Below are positions 1 through 4,257 of a stretch of DNA of 6,294 nucleotides, one piece after another. The notes beneath the pieces are model-generated. The model was not told where the DNA came from, made no database searches, and was given only the letters and a program-made list of their open reading frames with translations. The position numbers and the translations under genes are program-made. Source of the stretch: an uncultured Ruminococcus sp. (lineage in GTDB: Bacteria; Bacillota; Clostridia; Oscillospirales; Ruminococcaceae); assembly GCA_937942105.1 (NCBI GenBank), contig CALDFS010000313.1, positions 1 to 6,294 of the forward strand. The letters are read 5' to 3'. Each line of letters starts with the position of its first letter. Position 1 is the stretch's first letter.

Positions 1-233
1 ATCTCCGGGCAGTCCGGCGCAAGCCTGATATCGTCAAGCCCCATATGCACCCCGCCGGGAGTGCCGTTTTCAACACAAAAGGCAGAAATGCTAAGCTTGC
101 CCTTGCCGTCGACCTTGTGTGTGACGGATTCTATCCGGGAAAATCTGAGACTTCCGACCTTCCACACGATATTTCCGCAGGCAACTACCGGCGCCCGGGC
201 TTTCATGATTCTTATGGCTTCGTTAACAGTCAT
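1..233 (-). CDS. Hypothetical protein, cut by the left edge of the window
   Basis: The frame is open from an ATG at 233 leftward to the window edge, giving 77 residues with the C-terminus missing. It starts MTVNEAIRIMKARAPVVACG and continues with alternating hydrophobic and charged residues that suggest a small beta-rich fold (around VGSLRFSRIESVTHKVD and GKLSISAFCVENG). The start is well supported: a strong TAAGGAGGAG ribosome site at 247-238 lies just upstream and overlaps the stop codon of the preceding gene, so the two are probably translationally coupled. It is the last visible gene of the leftward operon, after the excisionase-like gene. I do not recognise the family. Position suggests an early phage or element function, but nothing in the sequence identifies it. 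Confidence 0.7.
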   Translation of the reverse strand, partial: MTVNEAIRIMKARAPVVACGNIVWKVGSLRFSRIESVTHKVDGKGKLSISAFCVENGTPGGVHMGLDDIRLAPDCPE

Positions 234-244
234 AACACTCCTCC

Positions 245-448
245 TTACGATATCCACCGAGCGAGGGCGACTGAAGCAACGTAAAATCTTCTGCCGACCC
301 TTTTCAAAGGAAAGTCACGGCTTCCCTTAAGCGTCCGCTCATCAATGCCGAGATATTCGGCGGCTTGCCTAATCGGTATAAGCTCCATGCCTCCGAATTT
401 ATCGGTTATCCGCTTTAGGTTGTCGTAGTAATCTTCTTTTACTCTCAT
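245..448 (-). CDS. Excisionase-like helix-turn-helix protein
   Basis: A 67-residue protein whose second half, roughly residues 24-66, has the pattern of Xis/MerR-like winged-helix domains (HTH_17 type): IPIRQAAEYLGIDERTLKG is the helix-turn-helix, and VGRRFYVASVALARWI is the wing and final helix in which the protein reads out DNA. Proteins of this size and shape act as recombination directionality factors (excisionases) or small transcription factors in phages and integrative elements. The ATG at 448 has a GAGGTGA ribosome site that overlaps the stop codon of the upstream Xre gene. Its own stop overlaps the ribosome site of the next gene. An integrase fragment lies at 5494 on the plus strand, which agrees with an Xis role, but a plain regulator is equally possible. 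Confidence 0.72.
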   Translation of the reverse strand: MRVKEDYYDNLKRITDKFGGMELIPIRQAAEYLGIDERTLKGSRDFPLKRVGRRFYVASVALARWIS

Positions 449-459
449 AGCTTATCACC

Positions 460-669
460 TCAATTCTCCGCCGCTGGTTCGCAGAACAAATCATCCGTAC
501 TGCACCGCAGACAGCGAGCTATCTCCCTGCCGACTTGCAAAGATGGGTTCTTCGTTCCCCGCTCAATCTGACAAAGCATTGCCTGAGTTATGCCGACATC
601 CCTCGAAAGGTCAGCCTGCGTTATTCCGAGCCTTTCCCGCCTGATTTTTATAATTTCGCCAACGCTCAT
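460..669 (-). CDS. Small Xre-family (Cro-like) transcriptional regulator
   Basis: A 69-residue, single-domain Xre/Cro-CI helix-turn-helix protein. After MSVGEIIKIRRERLGITQ come helix 2 (ITQADLSRDVG) and the recognition helix (ITQAMLCQIERGTKNPS), then the typical closing helices REIARCLRCSTDDLF. The ATG at 669 is preferred over an in-frame GTG at 678, because that GTG is part of the CCGGAGGTGATATTA ribosome site, which spaces correctly to 669. With only a DNA-binding domain and no effector or dimerisation tail, and as a member of the operon opposite the 1334 repressor, it is the natural candidate for the Cro-like antirepressor of the element. Its first codons and ribosome site resemble the relic at 1826. 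Confidence 0.85.
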   Translation of the reverse strand: MSVGEIIKIRRERLGITQADLSRDVGITQAMLCQIERGTKNPSLQVGREIARCLRCSTDDLFCEPAAEN

Positions 670-684
670 TAATATCACCTCCGG

Positions 685-825
685 TTATTCGTCAATGGTA
701 GCGATTACCGCACCCTTTAACATATAGTAGATTTCCAACTGCTTTTCTTCCGGGAGCTTTTCAAGATATTCCAATACTCTTTCAAGCTCTTCGACCGTTA
801 CGTTTTCCGTATGTGTCCTGCTCAT
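685..825 (-). CDS. Small acidic hypothetical protein (46 aa)
   Basis: A 46-residue ORF with a very good GAGGAGGG ribosome site just upstream of the ATG at 825. The protein is acidic and predicted largely helical (VTVEELERVLEYLEKLPEEKQLEIYYMLKGAVIA), with a heptad-like spacing of leucines. The LEKLPEEKQLEIYYMLKGA pattern resembles small helical proteins found beside Xre regulators in Firmicutes mobile elements, but I cannot name a family. It lies between the 43-residue membrane peptide, with which it overlaps by 44 bases, and the Cro-like gene, whose ribosome site begins directly after its stop. It could be an accessory partner of the Xre protein; that is inference from position only. Confidence 0.65.
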   Translation of the reverse strand: MSRTHTENVTVEELERVLEYLEKLPEEKQLEIYYMLKGAVIATIDE

Positions 826-913
826 TTTTATCCCTCCTCATGCTTTCAACCAGCAGCACTATCAAAGCGATATTTACTGCAATTTGAATTGCGTCCCAAA
901 TGATTTCAAACAT
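782..913 (-). CDS. Small single-pass membrane peptide (43 aa), candidate
   Basis: An ORF of 43 residues begins at ATG 913 after an AGAGGAATAAAC ribosome site. Residues 2-22 (FEIIWDAIQIAVNIALIVLL) form one strongly hydrophobic helix, long enough to span a membrane, and the C-terminal half is very basic and polar (MRRDKNEQDTYGKRNGRRA). This is the layout of small holin-like or type I toxin-like peptides, but I do not recognise a specific family. Its 3' end overlaps the start of the 46-residue gene in another frame by 44 bases, so the basic tail is encoded by DNA also read as that gene. An alternative is that only the hydrophobic start matters, as a leader that couples translation. Confidence 0.5.
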   Translation of the reverse strand: MFEIIWDAIQIAVNIALIVLLVESMRRDKNEQDTYGKRNGRRA

Positions 914-942
914 GTTTATTCCTCTTTTCCATTAAATTTATA

Positions 943-969
943 TTGACAACGAACAAGACTTGTGATACT
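943..969 (+). promoter_or_regulatory. Weak candidate antisense promoter under the small-peptide gene
   Basis: TTGACA at 943-948 is a perfect -35 element, followed 15 bases later by TGTGATACT, which gives an extended -10 of moderate quality (GATACT at 964-969). Transcription would start near 976 and run antisense through the hairpin at 974-997 and the 39-residue peptide gene. Such an arrangement would resemble a type I toxin-antitoxin pair. The short spacer and weak -10 make this uncertain. Confidence 0.22.
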
Positions 970-973
970 CTTA

Positions 974-997
974 GGCAGGAGGCTTTCGCCTCCCACC
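974..997 (-). promoter_or_regulatory. Strong hairpin with GAAA tetraloop between the two membrane peptides
   Basis: Read on the minus strand, GGTGGGAGGC and GCCTCCTGCC pair over ten positions (two G-U pairs in RNA) and enclose a GAAA loop. It begins two bases past the stop codon of the 39-residue peptide (999-1001). No run of T follows on either strand, so it is not a standard intrinsic terminator. It may protect or process the operon mRNA, or reduce read-through into the 913 gene. Confidence 0.6.
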
Positions 998-998
998 C

Positions 999-1118
999 CT
1001 ACCCGGTTAATTTGCTGATTAAATCAATCAGCGATTTTACCAGGTTCAGTATGGCGGTAATCAGGAGTATTGCTTTGGTCAGCGCATCCTGGTTGCCGCT
1101 TTTCTTTTGCTTGTTCAT
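999..1118 (-). CDS. Small hydrophobic membrane peptide (39 aa)
   Basis: First gene of the leftward operon. The 39-residue product has a basic, polar start (MNKQKKSGNQDALTK) followed by a long hydrophobic, probably amphipathic or membrane-spanning helix (AILLITAILNLVKSLIDLI). The ATG at 1118 has a clear AAAGAGGTGAACACA ribosome site, and the gene sits about 30 bases downstream of a perfect sigma-A promoter, so it is very likely translated when the repressor is lifted. I know of no assigned function. Its size and charge pattern fit small membrane-acting peptides (toxin- or holin-like). A plus-strand reading of the same DNA is open too, but it lacks a ribosome site. Confidence 0.68.
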   Translation of the reverse strand: MNKQKKSGNQDALTKAILLITAILNLVKSLIDLISKLTG

Positions 1119-1150
1119 TGTGTTCACCTCTTTCGTTATCTGATGTTATT

Positions 1151-1179
1151 ATTATAGCAATTTTATTGCTGATTGTCAA
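1151..1179 (-). promoter_or_regulatory. Consensus leftward promoter with operator in its spacer
   Basis: On the minus strand TTGACA (1179-1174), a 17-base spacer and TATAAT (1156-1151) match the sigma-A consensus perfectly. The spacer holds the operator at 1156-1170, so a bound repressor would block RNA polymerase directly. It drives the leftward operon whose first start codon is at 1118. Confidence 0.88.
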
Positions 1180-1309
1180 GCGATATTAGCAACTATATTG
1201 CTGAAATGTTGCACAATCTTTGCTATTGATTATCGTATATATTGCAATAATATTGCTAAATCATTATAATTTATATCCTGCGCACTTGACAATTAGCAAT
1301 ATTTATGCT
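1156..1309. promoter_or_regulatory. Array of five 15-bp operators, AGCAAT-N3-ATTGCT type
   Basis: Five inverted-repeat sites of the same 15-bp length lie at 1156-1170, 1188-1202, 1210-1224, 1243-1257 and 1295-1309. The first is a perfect AGCAATTTTATTGCT; the others keep most of both half-sites (for example AGCAACTATATTGCT and AGCAATATTTATGCT), and the third is the most degenerate. Centre spacings are 32, 22, 33 and 52 bp, close to 3, 2, 3 and 5 helical turns. The outer two sites sit in the spacers of the two divergent promoters, at the same distance from each -35. They are the likely binding sites of the repressor encoded at 1334. Confidence 0.85.
1242..1270 (+). promoter_or_regulatory. Possible second rightward promoter for the repressor
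   Basis: TTGCAA (1242-1247), a 17-base spacer and a perfect TATAAT (1265-1270) face the repressor gene. The operator at 1243-1257 covers the -35 element. This could be a maintenance promoter distinct from the one at 1286-1314, in the manner of PRM and PRE in lambdoid circuits. Confidence 0.45.
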
Positions 1310-1314
1310 ATTCT
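1286..1314 (+). promoter_or_regulatory. Rightward repressor promoter with operator in its spacer
   Basis: TTGACA (1286-1291), 17 bases, then TATTCT (1309-1314). The operator at 1295-1309 occupies the spacer, three bases after the -35, exactly as in the leftward promoter at 1179-1151. Transcription would start near 1321, leaving a very short leader that is almost only the AGAGGTGATATTA ribosome site. This suggests negative autoregulation. Confidence 0.8.
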
Positions 1315-1333
1315 CTCATCAGAGGTGATATTA

Positions 1334-1708
1334 ATGCGCATAAATGACCGCTTAAAAAAACTGAGATTATCTAAAAATCTTAACCAGAATGAAATTGCCG
1401 ATATCCTCGGCGTAAGCCTTAGCTCTTATCAGAAATACGAAAGAGAGAAAAACAGCGTAACTCCATCTCTTGATGTTCTCATACGCATAGCGGATTATTA
1501 TTCGGTTAGCTTAGATTATATTGTAGGTCGTTCCGCCGAAGCCCAGGAACCTATAGATCAGCTGGAGCGAAGCTTTGATATGTCAGCTTTAGAGAAAAAA
1601 ATCCTGACAAATTATCTTGCACTGCCTGAAAACCTCCGGGGCGACTTTATGACTTTCCTGCAAAATGCCGTCCGCGAAATTGAATCAAGCAATCAGCCGT
1701 CCGATTAG
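1334..1708 (+). CDS. Xre-family repressor (CI-like), 124 aa
   Basis: An N-terminal Xre helix-turn-helix domain covers about residues 3-66: MRINDRLKKLRLSKNLNQ, helix 2 NQNEIADILG, recognition helix SLSSYQKYEREKN, and the family-typical end IRIADYYSVSLDYIVGR. The remaining ~55 residues (from AEAQEP) are helical and probably serve dimerisation; there is no LexA/CI-type peptidase domain, so control by self-cleavage is unlikely. The ATG at 1334 follows AGAGGTGATATTA with ideal spacing; an in-frame start 38 codons upstream is rejected because it lies inside the operator array and has no ribosome site. Divergent from the leftward operon and surrounded by operators, it is best read as the main repressor of the element. 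Its stop codon lies in the loop of its own terminator. Confidence 0.9.
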   Translation: MRINDRLKKLRLSKNLNQNEIADILGVSLSSYQKYEREKNSVTPSLDVLIRIADYYSVSLDYIVGRSAEAQEPIDQLERSFDMSALEKKILTNYLALPENLRGDFMTFLQNAVREIESSNQPSD

Positions 1709-1826
1709 TCGGGCGGCTTTTTGTTGCCATCGCCGCGCCGCGTATTATCTGATAAATCATTTTCCTGACTTTAGTGCTGCTTGCGCAGTAAAGCTTTATA
1801 AAACTGATAATTTCGCCAACTCCCAT
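1647..1826 (-). pseudogene. Relic of a Cro-like Xre gene (only the start survives)
   Basis: After a good AGAGGTGATTTTT ribosome site, the ATG at 1826 reads MGVGEIIS and then loses any resemblance to a known fold (FIKLYCASSTKVRKMIYQ and onward). The first codons match the Cro-like gene at 669 closely: MSVGEIIK, with GTTGGCGAAATTAT identical at the DNA level. A consensus leftward promoter stands upstream at 1947-1919. The simplest reading is a Cro-like gene deleted after codon 8 and joined to unrelated DNA. The open frame runs on antisense into the 1334 repressor gene as far as 1647 and through its terminator, which makes a functional 59-residue protein unlikely, although a short translated peptide is possible. 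Confidence 0.5.
1695..1722 (+). terminator. Intrinsic terminator of the repressor gene
   Basis: AGCCGTCCGA pairs with TCGGGCGGCT (ten pairs, one G-U) around a TTAG loop, followed by TTTTT at 1718-1722. The hairpin includes the last codons and the stop codon of the 1334 gene, so terminator and coding end overlap. Confidence 0.9.
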
Positions 1827-1918
1827 AAAAATCACCTCTGATTCGATTTTTTGATTGTTAAATATTGCTTTTATTCTTAAAGTGTGCTATAGTGGAATAA
1901 AAGATTTAACTTGGTTAT

Positions 1919-1947
1919 ATTATAATTCACTATAGTGAATTTGTCAA
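1919..1947 (-). promoter_or_regulatory. Consensus leftward promoter whose spacer is a perfect palindrome
   Basis: Minus-strand TTGACA (1947-1942), exactly 17 bases, TATAAT (1924-1919). The spacer (1925-1941) is nearly identical to the perfect palindrome AATTCACTATAGTGAATT at 1924-1941. The transcript would lead to the Xre relic at 1826. This is a strong, tightly repressible promoter with no intact gene behind it. Confidence 0.82.
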
Positions 1948-2016
1948 TGGAAATAATTCATTTTTATGAATTTTGTAGCTATGCACAATATTCCATTATT
2001 CACTTTAGTGAATAAT
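1924..2016. promoter_or_regulatory. Second operator set, TTCACT-NN-AGTGAA type (three sites)
   Basis: Three inverted repeats precede the 2045 gene: a perfect 18-bp palindrome at 1924-1941 (AATTCACTATAGTGAATT), a weaker one at 1955-1972 (AATTCAT-TTTT-ATGAATT), and one at 1995-2016 with arms ATTATTCACT and AGTGAATAAT around TT. Centres are 31 and 42 bp apart, about three and four helical turns. A partial site (CTATAGTG at 1887-1894) lies in the leftward transcript. The sequence differs completely from the AGCAAT sites, so a different repressor, most likely the 2045 product, should bind here. Confidence 0.8.
1941..1970 (+). promoter_or_regulatory. Possible rightward promoter for the second Xre gene
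   Basis: TTGTCA (1941-1946), 18 bases, TATGAA (1965-1970) is the best rightward match between 1900 and 2030. It overlaps the -35 of the leftward promoter on the other strand and contains the operator at 1955-1972. The -10 matches only four of six consensus bases. Confidence 0.4.
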
Positions 2017-2044
2017 ATCAAATTTATCAAAAGAGGTGACACGT

Positions 2045-2440
2045 ATGTTTTGGGAACGGTTTTATAATGCTTGCAAAAGAAAAGGAGTTACTCCAACACC
2101 CACTGTGAAAGAATTAAATATTGCCGCTGGCATGGTGACAAAGTGGAAAAGCGGCAGTATCCCCAATGGCGAAACATTAATTAAAATTTCAAATTACCTC
2201 GGCTGCTCCGTAGACTATTTATTAGGAATTACTGATGAGCCTAATATTTTATCTAAGTCGGGTGAAATGACTTCTCATGAAAAAAAGCTTATCGCGGCAT
2301 ACCGCAATAAGCCTGAAATGCAAAACTCGGTTGATAAGCTTTTAGATATATATGAACCTGCCGAAACAATCGCCGAAGACATCTCCGAAACCATACGCAA
2401 AATTGAAGCCATCTCAAAGGCGGCTACAAAACAAAAATAA
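2045..2440 (+). CDS. Second Xre-family repressor, 131 aa
   Basis: A helix-turn-helix protein of the Xre/Cro-CI class: residues 1-65 contain FYNACKRKGVTPTPTVKELN, a recognition helix around NIAAGMVTKWKSGSIPNGE, and the closing signature LIKISNYLGCSVDYLLGITDEP. The rest (about residues 66-131) is a charged helical tail, with HEKKLIAAYRNKPEMQNSVDKLLDIYE likely used for dimerisation. The ATG at 2045 follows AAGAGGTGA with good spacing; an in-frame GTG at 2036 is inside that ribosome site. The gene lies just downstream of its own distinct palindromes and opposite a leftward consensus promoter, so it appears to be the regulator of a second, partly lost control circuit. It may also drive expression of the 2519 gene, with which it is co-directional. 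Confidence 0.88.
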   Translation: MFWERFYNACKRKGVTPTPTVKELNIAAGMVTKWKSGSIPNGETLIKISNYLGCSVDYLLGITDEPNILSKSGEMTSHEKKLIAAYRNKPEMQNSVDKLLDIYEPAETIAEDISETIRKIEAISKAATKQK

Positions 2441-2478
2441 CGTATGCCCTGCCCGCTCCGGGCGGGAATACATACGTT
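2439..2478. terminator. Large hairpin after the second Xre gene, possibly bidirectional terminator
   Basis: AACGTATG (2439-2446) pairs with CATACGTT (2471-2478), and a GC-rich inner stem (CCC/GGG and GCCCG/CGGGC) closes on a three-base CTC loop. On the minus strand it is followed by TTATTTTTGTTTTG, a good terminator tail. On the plus strand the tail (GTGGTTATATATT) is weak, so rightward read-through into 2519 is plausible. Confidence 0.6.
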
Positions 2479-2518
2479 GTGGTTATATATTATACATAAG
2501 GCAATGGAGGAAACAACT

Positions 2519-4117
2519 ATGATATGCAAGCACTGCGACCAGCGAATACCAAATGATTCAGAATACTGTCCTTTTTGTGGTTTAAAGGTTAGCTCGGAAG
2601 GCTCGCATAATGTAAATAACGCTCCGGATAATGACAGTCTGTTATCAAAAATTAAGCGTTTTCTAAAAAATATGCTCAAAGCGAATTCAATAGTTGCAGA
2701 AAATGAGCATCTAAAACAGCAGATAGCTGAAAATGAACAGAAAAATGAGTGGCTGCAAAAGCAGATAGCAACGAACGAAAAGAAATACAACGAATCCGGC
2801 TTTCATTCCTACTCAAAGATAGAGGACGCTATTGACGGTATCGAGCAACAGCAATCAAAAAAGGAAGCCGAACTTCTTTCCCTTCAGGCAGATATAGATG
2901 ATTTATTGCAAAAGCAAGCGAAAACCGAAGCTCAGATAAAGACTAACAGCAGAAAACTTGACAAGATAGCTGAAATTTACCGCGCCGCAGTTTATGCTAT
3001 AGAAAAATACACAAACGTCCCCTATGACCAGGTTATTGTCAAAAATCATCGTGAAATAGAAGAATCCGACTTGATGCCTACCGTCGAGCTAAAAATCCAC
3101 AGCATGGACGTAAAGGATCTAAACAAGGCTTTCAAGGATAACGACAAGCGTATTGATGAGGTAACAAAAAAATATCGTGCAAGATACACCACAAAAGCAA
3201 ATATGACGATATACGAGCTAATGGTTATTGCCTTGCGCGCAGAGCTTCAGAATATCCTCTATGATTTAAAGTATCAAAAGCTTGACATCGGTATAGAAAA
3301 TGTTAAAAAGATTACTGAAAAATATCAGAAGCTCGCTTGTGACGGCAATCAGTCCATAGCCCCGACCGTCACAAAATTTATCGGCGAAATTGAATATCTA
3401 TTTATCAATGCCGTAAAGATAGAGTATAACTATTACGTTCGCAAAGAACAGGCTCGTCAGGAACAGCTTGCAATAAAAGAACAGATGAAGCAGGAAGCCG
3501 CCGAACGCAAAGCCCTCGAAGCCGAAATGAAGAAGGTTGAAAGTGAAGAGGCGAAATATAAAGCTCAGATTGCAGACGTGCAAGCTAAGCTTGTGCAGGC
3601 TGACGATTCTGAAAAGGAAGCCCTATCAAAACGCATTTTAGAGCTTGAAGCTCAACTTGCAAGTGTTGCTCTGAAAAAAGAAGAAATCGCCAATCTACAG
3701 AACGGTAAAGCTGGAAATGTATATATCATAAGCAACCTTGGCTCTTTCGGTGATTCCATGTTTAAAATTGGCATGACAAGGCGTCTTGACCCTCAGGAGC
3801 GTGTTGATGAATTAGGCTCTGCCTCCGTTCCGTTTAAATTCGATGTTCATAGCTTTATTTTCTCCGAGGACGCTGTTAGTCTTGAAAACGAACTGCACCG
3901 CCGCCTCAATGAAAAGAGAGTTAATAAAGTTAATATGCGTAAAGAGTTCTTCTATTCAACGTTGGATGAGCTGGAAGAACTGACCCGCGAAATATGTCCC
4001 ACAGCTGAATTCAGGAAAACAATGCTTGCCGAGGAATACAGACAATCATTATCAACTGACAAAGTTTTTGATGATATAATACCCTCGAATGAAGAAGTCA
4101 GCGAAGATGAGGAATAG
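2519..4117 (+). CDS. Zinc-ribbon, coiled-coil, DUF4041 and T5orf172 (GIY-YIG-like) protein
   Basis: A 532-residue protein. Cysteines 3, 6, 17 and 20 (CKHC...CPFC) form an N-terminal zinc ribbon. A coiled coil follows at about 55-90 and continues in a helical DUF4041-like region (about 100-340), then a second long charged coiled coil at about 305-395. The C-terminus (399-505) is a T5orf172/MUG113-type GIY-YIG domain: GNVYII at 399-404, FKIGMTRR at 415-422, and LENELHRRLNEKRVNKVN with the candidate catalytic Glu456 or Glu458. GIY-YIG domains cut nucleic acid, but activity is not proven for this subfamily. The ATG at 2519 has GGAGG eight bases upstream; earlier in-frame starts at 2444 and 2504 lack one. 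Such proteins are common cargo in phages and integrative elements; a defence or DNA-processing role is inference. Confidence 0.87.
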   Translation: MICKHCDQRIPNDSEYCPFCGLKVSSEGSHNVNNAPDNDSLLSKIKRFLKNMLKANSIVAENEHLKQQIAENEQKNEWLQKQIATNEKKYNESGFHSYSKIEDAIDGIEQQQSKKEAELLSLQADIDDLLQKQAKTEAQIKTNSRKLDKIAEIYRAAVYAIEKYTNVPYDQVIVKNHREIEESDLMPTVELKIHSMDVKDLNKAFKDNDKRIDEVTKKYRARYTTKANMTIYELMVIALRAELQNILYDLKYQKLDIGIENVKKITEKYQKLACDGNQSIAPTVTKFIGEIEYLFINAVKIEYNYYVRKEQARQEQLAIKEQMKQEAAERKALEAEMKKVESEEAKYKAQIADVQAKLVQADDSEKEALSKRILELEAQLASVALKKEEIANLQNGKAGNVYIISNLGSFGDSMFKIGMTRRLDPQERVDELGSASVPFKFDVHSFIFSEDAVSLENELHRRLNEKRVNKVNMRKEFFYSTLDELEELTREICPTAEFRKTMLAEEYRQSLSTDKVFDDIIPSNEEVSEDEE

Positions 4118-4156
4118 ATTAAGACGGCTATATAAATTAAGATTCATGAAGCACAT

Positions 4157-4201
4157 ATGACAAAGTATTACATCAGCAGCACAAAATACTTCCTTCAGTA
4201 G
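4157..4201 (+). CDS. 14-codon ORF upstream of dinD (leader peptide candidate)
   Basis: MTKYYISSTKYFLQ ends 38 bases before dinD. A second copy at 5111 reads MHQHYISSTKYSLQ and stands 37 bases before rhuM. The core YISSTKYxLQ is shared although the Ser-Ser-Thr codons differ (AGC AGC ACA here, TCT TCC ACC there), which points to selection on the peptide. No clear ribosome site precedes this copy. It could be a regulatory leader peptide or the surviving C-terminal end of a lost gene. Confidence 0.4.
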   Translation: MTKYYISSTKYFLQ

Positions 4202-4257
4202 CGCCAGACTAAAAAGCATGGTAAGGAGGTTATATACCAATGGATAAAAACAGAATA
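4157..4257 (+). repeat. Direct repeat copy 1: sORF, spacer and gene start
   Basis: This ~101-bp block recurs at 5111-5210. Conserved parts are the 14-codon ORF, the spacer CGCCA...AAAAAGCA.GG.AAG, TTATATACCA, and the first 18 coding bases ATGGATAAAAACAGAATA. The two downstream genes then have nothing in common, so a shared 5' module has been attached to two different genes. Confidence 0.85.

Noticed and set aside
45..330. Two overlapping plus-strand frames near the left edge
   Set aside because: They are antisense to the minus-strand gene 1-233 and the excisionase-like gene, both of which have strong ribosome sites and coupled stops and starts.
943..1143. Plus-strand open frame of 66 residues starting with TTG
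   Set aside because: It has no ribosome site, its start codon is part of a TTGACA element, and it is the antisense of the well-supported 39-residue minus-strand gene.
1156..1309. CRISPR-like array
   Set aside because: The repeated units are 15-bp palindromes at irregular spacing inside a promoter region, which fits operators and not repeats with spacers of constant length.
1220..1333. N-terminal extension of the 1334 repressor (38 extra codons)
   Set aside because: It would translate the operator array and both rightward promoters, and has no ribosome site; AGAGGTGATATTA points to 1334.
2444..2518. N-terminal extension of the zinc-ribbon protein
   Set aside because: The start lies within the GC-rich hairpin 2439-2478; GGAGG at 2506-2510 fits the ATG at 2519 and places the zinc ribbon at the true N-terminus.
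2275..2790. 171-residue minus-strand frame rich in Phe, Ser and Cys
   Set aside because: It spans the ends of two solid plus-strand genes and the hairpin, has no ribosome site, and its composition is that of an antisense reading of lysine/glutamate-rich coding DNA.
4118..4239. SOS (LexA) box upstream of dinD
   Set aside because: I looked for a CGAAC-N4-GTTCG type site and found none, so damage induction of this copy is not supported by the sequence.
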